From assembly GCA_964504565.1 (NCBI GenBank), contig CAZDEY010000007.1:62001-126000 (forward strand): DNA of 64,000 nt, read 5' to 3'. A program made the translations under genes and the position numbers. Below are positions 25,490-33,572 of this stretch, piece after piece. This DNA is from Cesiribacter sp964504565 (GTDB lineage Bacteria > Bacteroidota > Bacteroidia > Cytophagales > Cyclobacteriaceae). Positions within the stretch are counted from its first letter, which is position 1. The number at the start of each line of letters is the position of its first letter. Below the pieces are notes generated by a model, which searched no databases, was not told the origin of the DNA, and saw only the letters and a program-made list of their open reading frames with translations.

Positions 25490-25517
25490 CTCAAGACTCA
25501 AGACTCACTACTCAAGA
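25490..25517 (-). repeat. Four in-register TCTTGAG-type heptamers after metK
   Basis: On the metK strand the stop codon is followed at once by TCTTGAG, TAGTGAG, TCTTGAG, TCTTGAG. This is the same heptamer family as after hpf, mirrored around the shared terminator. Confidence 0.9.
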
Positions 25518-26822
25518 CTAAATCCCAAACTCCTGCTTCACCTTATCTACGTAGTCTAGTTTTTCCCAGGCGAAGAATTGCAGGTTCTTCTTTTCGGTGC
25601 GGTGTATTTGTTGGCGTTCGTTGCCATTCTCCTTAATTTCAACCGTAGTTACGTCTACTTTGTCTTCAAATGGCTCGCGGCCCATATGTCCGTAGGCAGC
25701 GGTTTGGCTAAATACCGGGTTTTTAAGGCCCAGGCGTTCTACAATTGCCTTTGGGCGCATATCGAACAGTTTTTCAACGCGCTCGCTAATTTCTTCGTCG
25801 CTTAAGTTAACCTTGGCGGTACCGAAAGTATTTACGTTTAAGGAAACCGGCTTGGCTACACCAATGGCGTAGGCAACCTGTACCATAACCTCATCGGCTA
25901 GGCCGGCGGCGGCCAGGTTTTTGGCAATATGGCGCGAGGCGTAAGCGGCACTGCGGTCTACTTTAGAACTATCTTTACCGCTAAAGGCACCGCCGCCGTG
26001 GGCACCGCGGCCACCGTAGGTATCTACTATAATTTTACGTCCGGTTAGGCCGGCATCGCCGTGGGGGCCACCAATTACAAATTTACCGGTTGGGTTTATA
26101 TGGAATATGGTGTTCTCATCCAGCATTTCGGCCGGAATAACCTCGCGTACGGCGTGTTCTATAACGTCTTTCTTGATCTGTTCCAGCATGCGGCGGTCGG
26201 CCTCCTTCTGGCTTAAGCCGTTGCCGGCTTTAATAAAATCATCGTGCTGGGTAGATACCACTACGGTATGGACACGCTTAGGCTTGCGGTTTTCGCCGTA
26301 CTCAATAGTTATCTGAGCTTTGGCATCCGGGCGTAAGTAGCCACTCATCTCAGTAACCCCTTCTTTACGAATGTCGGCTAGTTTCTTCACTATACGGTGC
26401 GAGAAAGCCAACGACATCGGCATGTACTCCGGGGTTTCATTTATGGCGTAGCCAAACATCATGCCCTGGTCGCCGGCGCCTTGTTCTTTATCGGCGGCTT
26501 CGTCAACACCCTGGGCAATATCGGGGCTTTGGGCGTGTAGGGTAACCATTACCCCGCAACTCTCGGCATCAAACTTAAAATCGTCTTTAGTATAACCAAT
26601 ACGCTTAATAGTATCGCGTACAATATCGGGTATTTCCACGTAGGCTTTAGTGGTAACCTCGCCTCCTACTACTACCAGTCCGGTAGTTACAAAGGTTTCG
26701 CAGGCCACTCGGGAGTCCGGGTCCTGAGCCAGCATGGCATCAAGTATAGCGTCGGAAATCTGGTCGGCTATTTTATCGGGGTGCCCTTCAGAAACCGATT
26801 CTGAAGTAAATAAATATGACAT
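25518..26822 (-). CDS. metK: S-adenosylmethionine synthase
   Basis: The 434-residue enzyme makes S-adenosylmethionine from methionine and ATP. Signatures include the N-terminal GHPDKIADQISDAILDAML, the hexapeptide region GAGDQGMMFGYA, GPHGDAGLTGRK and the phosphate-binding GGGAFSGKDSSKVDRSAAY. It is somewhat longer than the E. coli enzyme, as is usual in Bacteroidota. The leader is about 70 bases long and contains a GCCC/GGGC stem, but I could not match it to a known SAM riboswitch. A methylase gene that uses the product lies just upstream on the same strand. Confidence 0.97.
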   Translation of the reverse strand: MSYLFTSESVSEGHPDKIADQISDAILDAMLAQDPDSRVACETFVTTGLVVVGGEVTTKAYVEIPDIVRDTIKRIGYTKDDFKFDAESCGVMVTLHAQSPDIAQGVDEAADKEQGAGDQGMMFGYAINETPEYMPMSLAFSHRIVKKLADIRKEGVTEMSGYLRPDAKAQITIEYGENRKPKRVHTVVVSTQHDDFIKAGNGLSQKEADRRMLEQIKKDVIEHAVREVIPAEMLDENTIFHINPTGKFVIGGPHGDAGLTGRKIIVDTYGGRGAHGGGAFSGKDSSKVDRSAAYASRHIAKNLAAAGLADEVMVQVAYAIGVAKPVSLNVNTFGTAKVNLSDEEISERVEKLFDMRPKAIVERLGLKNPVFSQTAAYGHMGREPFEDKVDVTTVEIKENGNERQQIHRTEKKNLQFFAWEKLDYVDKVKQEFGI

Positions 26823-26891
26823 AAAATGAACTGATTAGCAAAAATTAATAGGCCCTGCCGTTTACCGCCCGGGCAAAATATAATTAAGCAG

Positions 26892-26899
26892 CAAAGTTA
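26892..26899 (-). promoter_or_regulatory. TANNTTTG -7 element for metK
   Basis: TAACTTTG on the minus strand, 69 bases before the metK start, in the gap between the methylase gene and metK. No -33 TTG is evident. Confidence 0.45.
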
Positions 26900-26920
26900 A
26901 AATAATTACGCACTTATACA

Positions 26921-27637
26921 TTATTTAGAAGACCTACCTAGTGCAAAAATTGCCGGTTGTTTGTGCAGGTCGGGCAGTTGTTTCTTCCAGTGGGCTATTG
27001 GTTTAGTATGAATGTATTCGGTAGAAGCGGTAATATTGGCCGCTATACACAGCAGGGTATCGGGCTGGCAGGTAGCTACTAAATCTTCTAGCAGGGGCTG
27101 GTTGCGGTAGGGGGTTTCCATAAACAATTGGGTGCCACGGTCGGCCAAACGTTCCAATTCCTGAATAGCTTTTTTGCGTTCGGCCCGTTTTACCGGCAAA
27201 TATCCGTGAAACTGAAATTTTTGCCCGCCTAAACCCGAACCCATAAGGGCCAGCAAAATAGAGTTAGGGCCAACTAGCGGGCTAACTTTTACGCCATTCT
27301 GATGCGCCCAGGCCACCGCCCGGGCCCCGGGGTCGGCCACGGCCGGGCAGCCGGCTTCCGAAATTATGCCGATATCAATGCCCTGCTTCAGGGGAGCAAG
27401 AAGTTTATCTAATGCCGCATCGGGGGTTTTTTTGCTGAGTTCTTCAAGTTTCAGGTCTTCAATAACCAAGCCTAATTTAAGGCTACTTAAAAACCGGCGG
27501 CTGGTCCGTATATTCTCGGTAAGAAAATTGTGAGTATTGCGGCAGACTTCCAGCACCTGTGGGGTCAGCACGCTATCGGCAGTATCTTCGGCCAAAACGG
27601 TAGGTATTAAAAAGAGGGTGCCGTATTTTGTAGCCAT
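26921..27637 (-). CDS. RsmI-like SAM-dependent methyltransferase (tetrapyrrole methylase fold)
   Basis: The 238-residue protein has the tetrapyrrole-methylase fold used by RsmI, which 2'-O-methylates C1402 of 16S rRNA. Motifs are GTLFLIPTVLAED at the N-terminus, ISEAGCPAVADPGA (about residues 95-108) and SPLVGPNSILLALMGSGL. The Bacteroidota subgroup is shorter than E. coli RsmI and diverges at the C-terminus, so the exact target nucleotide is uncertain. It lies directly upstream of metK, which supplies its methyl donor. Confidence 0.78.
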   Translation of the reverse strand: MATKYGTLFLIPTVLAEDTADSVLTPQVLEVCRNTHNFLTENIRTSRRFLSSLKLGLVIEDLKLEELSKKTPDAALDKLLAPLKQGIDIGIISEAGCPAVADPGARAVAWAHQNGVKVSPLVGPNSILLALMGSGLGGQKFQFHGYLPVKRAERKKAIQELERLADRGTQLFMETPYRNQPLLEDLVATCQPDTLLCIAANITASTEYIHTKPIAHWKKQLPDLHKQPAIFALGRSSK

Positions 27638-27668
27638 GCTATAGTGGTAGGTGTTCGTTTAAATTACT

Positions 27669-27896
27669 ATGGAAAATAACCTTTGGAAGATATTAGTTGG
27701 AGCAGGCATTATGCTAATTATTGCAGGAGTACTGGTGTATTTTTTAGGTAAGCCCGAAGGAGGATTTCTAGGTAAACTACCCGGCGATATTCTGATTAAG
27801 CGCAAAAATTTCACCTTCCACTTCCCAATAGTTACTAGTATACTTCTAAGTATTGTACTAAGCTTGCTTTTGTATCTGGCCCGAAAATTCTTTTAG
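27669..27896 (+). CDS. DUF2905 small membrane protein
   Basis: The 75-residue protein has two transmembrane helices (about 8-26 and 50-70) joined by the diagnostic loop GGFLGKLPGDILIKRKNFTF. This is the DUF2905 pattern; the role is unknown. It is divergent from the RsmI-like gene, and its stop overlaps the convergent hydrolase gene by four bases. Confidence 0.88.
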   Translation: MENNLWKILVGAGIMLIIAGVLVYFLGKPEGGFLGKLPGDILIKRKNFTFHFPIVTSILLSIVLSLLLYLARKFF

Positions 27897-28660
27897 TAAG
27901 AAAGAAAACTAACCAAAGTTTCCCTAAAGGCTTCCGGCTGCTCGGCCTGTACCCAGTGCCCGGCATCTTTTATAGTTACAATATGGGCCTCCGGAAAGTG
28001 CTTTTTAATTATTGGCTTGTCGGAATCTTTAATGTAGGAAGAGGTTTCTCCGTCAATAAATAGGGTAGGCCCTTTGTATACTTTTCCTTCATCCAGGCCT
28101 TCGCCTACCATTTCTATATTATCGGTAATAACCGGCAGGTTCATACGCCACTGGTAACCGCCATCGGTCCTGTCCAGATTTTTAAGCAAAAACTGGCGTA
28201 CGCCCAGCTCGTCAATATGCAGGCTCAGGGCTTTATCGGCATCGCGGCGGGTTTTTACCTTATCTAGCGGCAGGTTGTGCAGGCCGGCCAAAATTACCTG
28301 ATGGTGCGGTCGGTAATAGCGCGGCGATATATCAACTACCACCAATTTTTTAACCCTATCCGGGTGCTCAGTGGCTAGGTGCATAGCGGTTTTTCCGCCC
28401 ATAGAATGGCCTACCAGATATACGCTTTCCAATTCTAAACTATCCAGCAGGTCAACTACATCCTGCGCCATAGCTGGGTACTCAAATACATCGGAATGCG
28501 GCGATTGGCCATGATTGCAGGCATCGGGCAAAATTACATAATAATCATCGGCCAGGCTTCTGGCCATAGTAAGCCAATTATCCGACGAGCCAAACAGTCC
28601 GTGCAGTATTACCAGCGCAGGTTTATCGGGGCTTCCTTCAGTTCTATAGTACAGCTTCAT
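27893..28660 (-). CDS. Alpha/beta-fold hydrolase, YbfF esterase type
   Basis: The 255-residue cytoplasmic hydrolase has HGLFGSSDNW (oxyanion hole, 20-29), PDACNHGQSPHS, and nucleophile elbow GHSMGG with Ser86. The catalytic His is in DAGHWVQAEQPEAF near the C-terminus. The arrangement matches E. coli YbfF-type acyl-CoA or carboxyl esterases; the substrate is not determined. It ends in a four-base overlap with the convergent DUF2905 gene. It has no signal peptide. Confidence 0.82.
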   Translation of the reverse strand: MKLYYRTEGSPDKPALVILHGLFGSSDNWLTMARSLADDYYVILPDACNHGQSPHSDVFEYPAMAQDVVDLLDSLELESVYLVGHSMGGKTAMHLATEHPDRVKKLVVVDISPRYYRPHHQVILAGLHNLPLDKVKTRRDADKALSLHIDELGVRQFLLKNLDRTDGGYQWRMNLPVITDNIEMVGEGLDEGKVYKGPTLFIDGETSSYIKDSDKPIIKKHFPEAHIVTIKDAGHWVQAEQPEAFRETLVSFLSY

Positions 28661-28728
28661 TTAATTACGAATTATAAATTACGACTTTGCTGATGTTTCA
28701 ACCAGTGAAATGATTAACGTAAATTTTA

Positions 28729-28768
28729 CAACTCACCAATTCAGTAATTCACTACCTCACAACTTCAC
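28729..28768 (-). repeat. Stop-rich octamers forming the end of pdxJ
   Basis: On the pdxJ strand: GTGAAGTT, GTGAGGTA, GTGAATTA, CTGAATTG, GTGAGTTG in register. Each carries TGA, and the pdxJ stop (28757-28759) is the TGA of the second unit. Confidence 0.85.
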
Positions 28769-29471
28769 TAATTTTCTCCGGTATAGCTGAATGGTGTTTT
28801 CCAAGCCCAAATACAGGGCATCGCTAATTAGGGCGTGGCCTATACTTACCTCGTCCATCCAGCTAATTTGTTGTTTCAGGTAAGCCAGGTTTTCCAGGCT
28901 TAAATCGTGGCCGGCGTTTAGGCCTAAGCCATTTGCCCGGGCGGCTTCGGCAGCTTTTATATACGGGGCAATTGCTTTTTCCTTGTTTTGTTTATACCCG
29001 CTAGCATAGGCTTCGGTATAAAGTTCAACCCTATCCGCAGTTGGCAGCTCCTTCTACATCTTCAGCGCTGGGTTCCACAAAAATAGAGGTTCTTATTCCC
29101 CATTTTTTAAGTTGAGTGAGTATTTCGGTCAGCTCATCTTTTCGGCCAATTGTGTCCCAGCCGGCGTTAGAGGTTAGCACGTGTGGCGGATCAGGCACCA
29201 GGGTAGCTTGGGCGGGGCGTACTTGTTCAACCAACTGCATATAGCGCTCGTCGGGGTACCCCTCAATATTGAATTCGGTGCTTAAAACCGGAGCCAGATC
29301 CACCACATCCTGGCGGGTTATATGGCGTTCGTCGGGCCGGGGGTGTACGGTAATACCTTCGGCTCCAAAGCGTTCGCAGTCAAGGGCAACTTGTACTACA
29401 TTGGGCACCTGGCCGCCGCGCGAGTTACGCAGGGTGGCAATTTTGTTTATGTTTACGCTAAGCTTTGTCAT
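28757..29471 (-). pseudogene. pdxJ: Pyridoxine 5'-phosphate synthase, frameshifted in this sequence
   Basis: The first 146 codons (29471 to about 29034) give the PdxJ N-terminal half: LSVNINKIATLRNSRG, EGITVHPRPDERHI, and the catalytic region FNIEGYPDERY. The frame then runs into TAG at 29031-29033. Read one base over, the rest continues as ADRVELYTEAYASGYKQN, GLGLNAGHDLSLENL and SIGHALISDALYLGLENTI, ending at 28757. Family alignment (AAxxGA in other PdxJ) fits loss of five bases where a CGCGG would fit. PdxJ condenses amino-acetone phosphate with deoxyxylulose phosphate in vitamin B6 synthesis. Either a sequencing or assembly error or a real inactivating deletion is possible. Confidence 0.85.
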
Positions 29472-29530
29472 AGTAGTTTGGGGAAGAATAGTAACTAACC
29501 TTCTAATAGAGCCTATTTCTTAATAATTCT

Positions 29531-29538
29531 TACCTTTG
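29531..29538 (+). promoter_or_regulatory. TANNTTTG -7 element upstream of yqeY
   Basis: TACCTTTG lies 32 bases before the ATG at 29571, in the divergent gap with pdxJ. No clear -33 element. Confidence 0.45.
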
Positions 29539-29570
29539 CCGCTAAGGTACACTTTTTATATAACTAGAAT

Positions 29571-30029
29571 ATGTCACTAAAGACCCAAATAGACGAAGAT
29601 ATTAAGCAGGCCATGCGCAACAAGAACAAAGAAGAGTTGGCCGCACTGCGCAGCATTAAATCTATGATTTTGCTGGCCGAAACCGAGAAGGGCAATACCG
29701 GTGAACTTCAGGAAGAAACCGAGCTTAAGCTTCTTACTAAAGCCGCCAACCAGCGCCGCGAGTCTATGACGGTATTTAGAGAGCAGGGCCGCGACGAGCT
29801 GGCCGATAAAGAGGAAGCTGAGCTTCAGGTAATTGAGCGGTACCTGCCTAAGCAGCTTACCGAGGACGAAATGCGCGCCGAAATAGATAAAATTATTCAG
29901 CAGACCGGTGCCAATAGCTCCAAAGATATGGGCAAGGTAATGGGTATGGCCTCAAAAAACATGGCCGGCCGGGCCGATGGCAAAGCCGTAGCCGCAATGG
30001 TAAAGAGTATGTTGGCACAGATGGGTTAA
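29571..30029 (+). CDS. GatB/YqeY domain protein
   Basis: The 152-residue protein matches the YqeY family along its length: IDEDIKQAMRNKNKEELAAL, LRSIKSMILLAE, and a C-terminal helical domain with YLPKQLTEDEM and SSKDMGKVMGMASKNMAGRADGK. The family resembles the tail of the GatB subunit of tRNA-dependent amidotransferase, but its own activity is not settled. It is first in a run with cvpA and the amidotransferase gene (three bases to the next start). Confidence 0.9.
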   Translation: MSLKTQIDEDIKQAMRNKNKEELAALRSIKSMILLAETEKGNTGELQEETELKLLTKAANQRRESMTVFREQGRDELADKEEAELQVIERYLPKQLTEDEMRAEIDKIIQQTGANSSKDMGKVMGMASKNMAGRADGKAVAAMVKSMLAQMG

Positions 30030-30032
30030 CGC

Positions 30033-30545
30033 TTGAACGGAGTAGATTTAATTGTACTAGGCTTACTTATTTGGGCGGCGTACCGGGGCTATAAAAAAGG
30101 CTTACTGCTGGAGGTTGTAGGCATTCTGGCGTTTGGTCTGGGTATATTGCTTTCCCTAAAGTTGCTACAGTGGGGGCAGGATCTTTTAACTGAACATTTT
30201 CAGTTAGACGAAAGCCTGCTGCCTTATATAGCCTTTTTCATACTGTTTGCTTTAATTGTTATTGGGGTTAATTTATTAGGAACCGGTATAAAAAAAGCAC
30301 TGCATTTAAGCTTTTTAGGAACAGTTGATAGCCTGTTGGGTGCGGCATTAGGTATTTTTAAGTGGGCATTGGGTATTAGTGTAATTTTCTGGGCCCTTAA
30401 AGCCATGGGAGTAGATGATCCGGGGGGTACGCTGGCCGATAGCTATCTGTTTAACTTGCTTCAGCCGCTGGCTCCGGGCTTTTTTGAGTTGGTAGGGCAG
30501 GCTATGCCTAAGGCTAAGGAGTTTTTTCGGGGTAAAGAAATATAG
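30033..30545 (+). CDS. CvpA family membrane protein
   Basis: The 170-residue protein begins with TTG at 30033, three bases after the yqeY stop. It has four hydrophobic helices (about 4-25, 28-50, 65-85, 100-125) and the CvpA hallmark AAYRGYKKGLLLEVVGI. CvpA was named for colicin V production, but its general role in the cell envelope remains unclear. The gene is inside a tight plus-strand operon. Confidence 0.83.
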   Translation: MNGVDLIVLGLLIWAAYRGYKKGLLLEVVGILAFGLGILLSLKLLQWGQDLLTEHFQLDESLLPYIAFFILFALIVIGVNLLGTGIKKALHLSFLGTVDSLLGAALGIFKWALGISVIFWALKAMGVDDPGGTLADSYLFNLLQPLAPGFFELVGQAMPKAKEFFRGKEI

Positions 30546-30551
30546 CCTCGT

Positions 30552-31136
30552 ATGCCCAAAATCCTCTTGCTCGATAATTTTGATTCCTTTACCTATAACC
30601 TGGTTGATTACCTTTTGCAACTAGGCGCTACCGTAGAGGTGAAGCAAAATACTACATCTGCCCAAGAACTTAACCCTAAAAATTACGACGGAATTTTGCT
30701 TAGCCCCGGCCCGGAAACCCCGGCTAAAGCGGGGAACCTACTAGAGGTGCTAGCAAAATTTGCCGGTAAAATTCCGATGCTGGGCGTATGCCTGGGTCAT
30801 CAGGCTATAGGCGAATATTTTGGTGCTGAATTAGCAAAAGGCCAAAAGCCTATGCACGGTAAAGTTTCGGTTATTGAGCATACCGGCCGGGGGGTGTTTG
30901 CTAATTTGCCCTCGCCTATGTCAATAGTTCGGTATCATTCTTTAGTATTAAAAAATTTGCCGCCTCAGCTAATCCCAACTGCCTATACAATTAATGAGCG
31001 GGAGCTAATGGGTTTCAGGCATATGGCACTACCAATAGAAGGGGTTCAGTTTCACCCGGAGGCTATTCTAACCGAGCACGGGTTGGCCATCTTGAAAAAT
31101 TGGCTTAGTTTTATTCAGCAGGAAAATAACCGCTAG
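30552..31136 (+). CDS. Glutamine amidotransferase subunit, PabA/TrpG type
   Basis: The 194-residue class I glutamine amidotransferase has the catalytic triad: Cys80 (LGVCLGHQAI), His168 and Glu170 (FHPEA). The start ILLLDNFDSFTYNLVDYL and SPGPETP are diagnostic of anthranilate and aminodeoxychorismate synthase component II. No component I gene (pabB or trpE) is nearby, so the subunit may serve folate or tryptophan synthesis, or both, from a distance. Cytoplasmic. Confidence 0.88.
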   Translation: MPKILLLDNFDSFTYNLVDYLLQLGATVEVKQNTTSAQELNPKNYDGILLSPGPETPAKAGNLLEVLAKFAGKIPMLGVCLGHQAIGEYFGAELAKGQKPMHGKVSVIEHTGRGVFANLPSPMSIVRYHSLVLKNLPPQLIPTAYTINERELMGFRHMALPIEGVQFHPEAILTEHGLAILKNWLSFIQQENNR

Positions 31137-31177
31137 CCAATAATGCGGTTGTACCTTTATACATCAGGATAAAAGCA

Positions 31178-31948
31178 ATGGGCTTACAGATTAAAGAAGA
31201 AAACGGATTTAATTATATTGACGAAGGAGAAGGTAAGATTTTACTTCTTCTGCACGGCTTGTTTGGGGCGCTTAGCAATTGGGATAGCGTAGTCAATACC
31301 TTTAAAAATTCGTATAGGGTAATTATTCCCTTATTGCCAATTTACGAGATGCCAGTGCGCAAAGCCGATTTAGATGGACTGCTAACTCACCTGCAGGGTT
31401 TTGTAGAACTGAAGGGAATAGAAAAAGCTACCCTTATGGGCAATAGCCTGGGCGGTCACGTAGCCCTGATGTATACCCTGGAGCACCCCGAAAAAGTTGA
31501 CCGGTTAATACTTACCGGTAGCTCCGGTTTATTTGAAAATGCCATGGGCGGCAGTTACCCTAAGCGGGGGAGTTACGAGTATATAAAAGAGCGGGTAGAA
31601 TACACTTTCTACGACCCGGCCGTGGCTACCAAAGAATACGTGGATGAGGTGTTTGAAACTACCAAGAGCATACCCAAATGTATGCGAATAGTATCTATAG
31701 CCAAATCGGCGCAGCGCCATAATTTAGCCCACGAGCTGCATAAAATTACCGTGCCAACCTTACTAATTTGGGGGCTCAACGATACCATTACCCCGCCAAT
31801 GGTAGGGCACGAGTTTAACCGGCTAATTCCTAACTCTACCCTTAGATTTATTGATAAGTGCTGCCACGCACCCATGATGGAACGCCCCGAAGTATTTAAC
31901 CAATTACTTGCAGAGTTCTTGCAGAAGACCGAAGCAGCCCTAGTATGA
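31178..31948 (+). CDS. Alpha/beta-fold hydrolase
   Basis: The 256-residue protein has HGLFGALSNW (oxyanion hole, 26-35), nucleophile elbow GNSLGG with Ser90, an acid in WGLNDTITP and the catalytic His in DKCCHAPMMERPE. The family lies beside the CBS and nadK genes in many Bacteroidota, but the substrate is unknown. Its stop overlaps the start of the CBS gene by four bases, so the two are translationally coupled. Confidence 0.82.
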   Translation: MGLQIKEENGFNYIDEGEGKILLLLHGLFGALSNWDSVVNTFKNSYRVIIPLLPIYEMPVRKADLDGLLTHLQGFVELKGIEKATLMGNSLGGHVALMYTLEHPEKVDRLILTGSSGLFENAMGGSYPKRGSYEYIKERVEYTFYDPAVATKEYVDEVFETTKSIPKCMRIVSIAKSAQRHNLAHELHKITVPTLLIWGLNDTITPPMVGHEFNRLIPNSTLRFIDKCCHAPMMERPEVFNQLLAEFLQKTEAALV

Positions 31949-32610
31949 TTGCCAGTGAACTGATTAACTATATTATCCCCAGCCTGCAACCGGGCGATTT
32001 GGCCGAGAAAGCCCTGCACCTGATGGAAGAGTTGCGCATTAGCCAGCTTCCGGTAGTGCAGGAAGGCAGGTTTTTAGGCCTGTTGCGCGACGAGGCCATA
32101 CTGGAAGATTCTCAGCAAAAGAAGCCGGTAGAAAACTTTCCCCTGGTTGATTCTACCTGCTTCGTGTACGAAAGCCAGCACTTTTACGATGTTATAAAGG
32201 TAGCCTCGGAATGTGGAGTTCAGGTAGTGGCTGTGCTTAGCCAGCAGCAGGAGTATAGGGGACTAATAACCCTGGAGGATACTATAGCCGCCTTTGCTCA
32301 AACTGCCGCTGTGCAGGTTCCTGGGGCTATAATTTTAATATCTTTAAACCAGATTGATTATTCGTTAACCGAAATAAGCCGCCTGGTTGAATCGGAAAAC
32401 GCCAAAATATTAAGCACGGCCATAGCTACCGACCCGCAAGATGCTACCCGCCTAAAGCTTACCCTGAAAATTAACCGCACCGATGTTAGCCGGGTAATTA
32501 GTACCTTGGAACGCTTTGGCTACCGGATTACCGCAACCTTTCAGGAGACCGATGTTATTTCTAATGATAAGGAGCGGTTGGATATGTTAATGCGTTACCT
32601 TGATCTATAA
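31945..32610 (+). CDS. CBS-pair regulatory protein
   Basis: The 221-residue protein has two N-terminal CBS motifs (about 1-55 with ISQLPVVQEGRFLGLL, and about 70-125 with VQVVAVLSQQQEYRGLITLED), then an ACT-like C-terminal half. This resembles AcuB-type proteins. CBS pairs usually bind adenosine nucleotides. The conserved neighbourhood (hydrolase, CBS, nadK) suggests an adenylate-sensing role, but this is inference. It overlaps the upstream gene by four bases. Confidence 0.85.
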   Translation: MIASELINYIIPSLQPGDLAEKALHLMEELRISQLPVVQEGRFLGLLRDEAILEDSQQKKPVENFPLVDSTCFVYESQHFYDVIKVASECGVQVVAVLSQQQEYRGLITLEDTIAAFAQTAAVQVPGAIILISLNQIDYSLTEISRLVESENAKILSTAIATDPQDATRLKLTLKINRTDVSRVISTLERFGYRITATFQETDVISNDKERLDMLMRYLDL

Positions 32611-32621
32611 AGAATACCAAG

Positions 32622-33497
32622 GTGAAGATAGCCCTACATACTAAGGTAGTAAGTGAAGATAATTTGCCCTATATACTTCAGTTACTGGAGGAACTTAAAA
32701 TTCGGCAAGCCCAGATTGAACTGACTGAAACTTGCTTTCGGCAGTTAAAAAACTTTCAGGTTTCCCTACCAGCTTTGCATACTTTCCGAAAAGGTGAATT
32801 TCCGCCGGACACCGACTTTGTATTTAGCATAGGCGGCGATGGCACCCTGCTGGATACAGTCACTTACGTTGGCTATTATGAAACCCCGATTATTGGAATA
32901 AATACCGGCCGCTTAGGGTTTTTGGCTACCATGGCTAAAGAACATATTCCCGAAGTGCTGGATGCCCTCTACCATAACTACTTTAGCCTGGACAAGCGTA
33001 CCCTGGTGCATCTGGATTCGGATCAGGATATTTTTGGCGATCAGAATTTTGGCCTAAATGAATTTACGATATTAAAGAAAGACTCCTCTTCTATGATTGT
33101 GGTTCATACCTATATAGATGGAGAATTTTTAAATTCGTACTGGGCCGATGGGCTAATTGTGGCTACGCCTACCGGCAGTACCGGTTACTCGCTAAGCTGC
33201 GGAGGGCCTTTGGTGCTGCCCCAGTCGCACAACTTTGTAGTTACCCCGGTAAGTCCGCATAACCTGTACGTTAGGCCTATGGTAGTATCCGACGGTAGTG
33301 TAATATCTTTTGAAATTGAAGGCCGAAGCAAACATTTTCTGGTTTCTTTAGATTCTAGATCACATACGGTTGATGCTTCGGTACAACTGGCAGTGCGCCG
33401 GGAAGCCTTTAAAGCCCGTTTGGTTAAGCTTTCCAATTACAATTTCTTCGATACCTTACGTCAGAAGCTAAATTGGGGCTTAGATAACCGAAATTAA
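32622..33497 (+). CDS. nadK: NAD kinase
   Basis: The 291-residue enzyme phosphorylates NAD to NADP. It begins at GTG 32622. The diagnostic GGDGT is at 71-75, followed by GINTGRLGFLAT and LNEFTILKKD, and by the conserved TPTGSTGYSLSCGGPL loop (around 185-200). It lies in the phylum-conserved block leading to porG, uppS and bamA. Confidence 0.95.
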   Translation: MKIALHTKVVSEDNLPYILQLLEELKIRQAQIELTETCFRQLKNFQVSLPALHTFRKGEFPPDTDFVFSIGGDGTLLDTVTYVGYYETPIIGINTGRLGFLATMAKEHIPEVLDALYHNYFSLDKRTLVHLDSDQDIFGDQNFGLNEFTILKKDSSSMIVVHTYIDGEFLNSYWADGLIVATPTGSTGYSLSCGGPLVLPQSHNFVVTPVSPHNLYVRPMVVSDGSVISFEIEGRSKHFLVSLDSRSHTVDASVQLAVRREAFKARLVKLSNYNFFDTLRQKLNWGLDNRN

Positions 33498-33519
33498 TTT
33501 TATATTGGGGAACTTTTTA

Positions 33520-33527
33520 TAGTTTTG
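33520..33527 (+). promoter_or_regulatory. TANNTTTG -7 element upstream of the first porG-like gene
   Basis: TAGTTTTG lies 45 bases before the ATG at 33573 and 22 bases after the nadK stop. Confidence 0.4.
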
Positions 33528-33572
33528 TACCCGTGGGTGTAACCTCTTGAAGGGTTTTTAGTTGTTAGTTAT

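Noticed and set aside
26823..26891. SAM riboswitch in front of metK
   Set aside because: The leader has one GCCC/GGGC stem but none of the conserved loops of SAM-I or SAM-II that I can recall, so I do not claim one.
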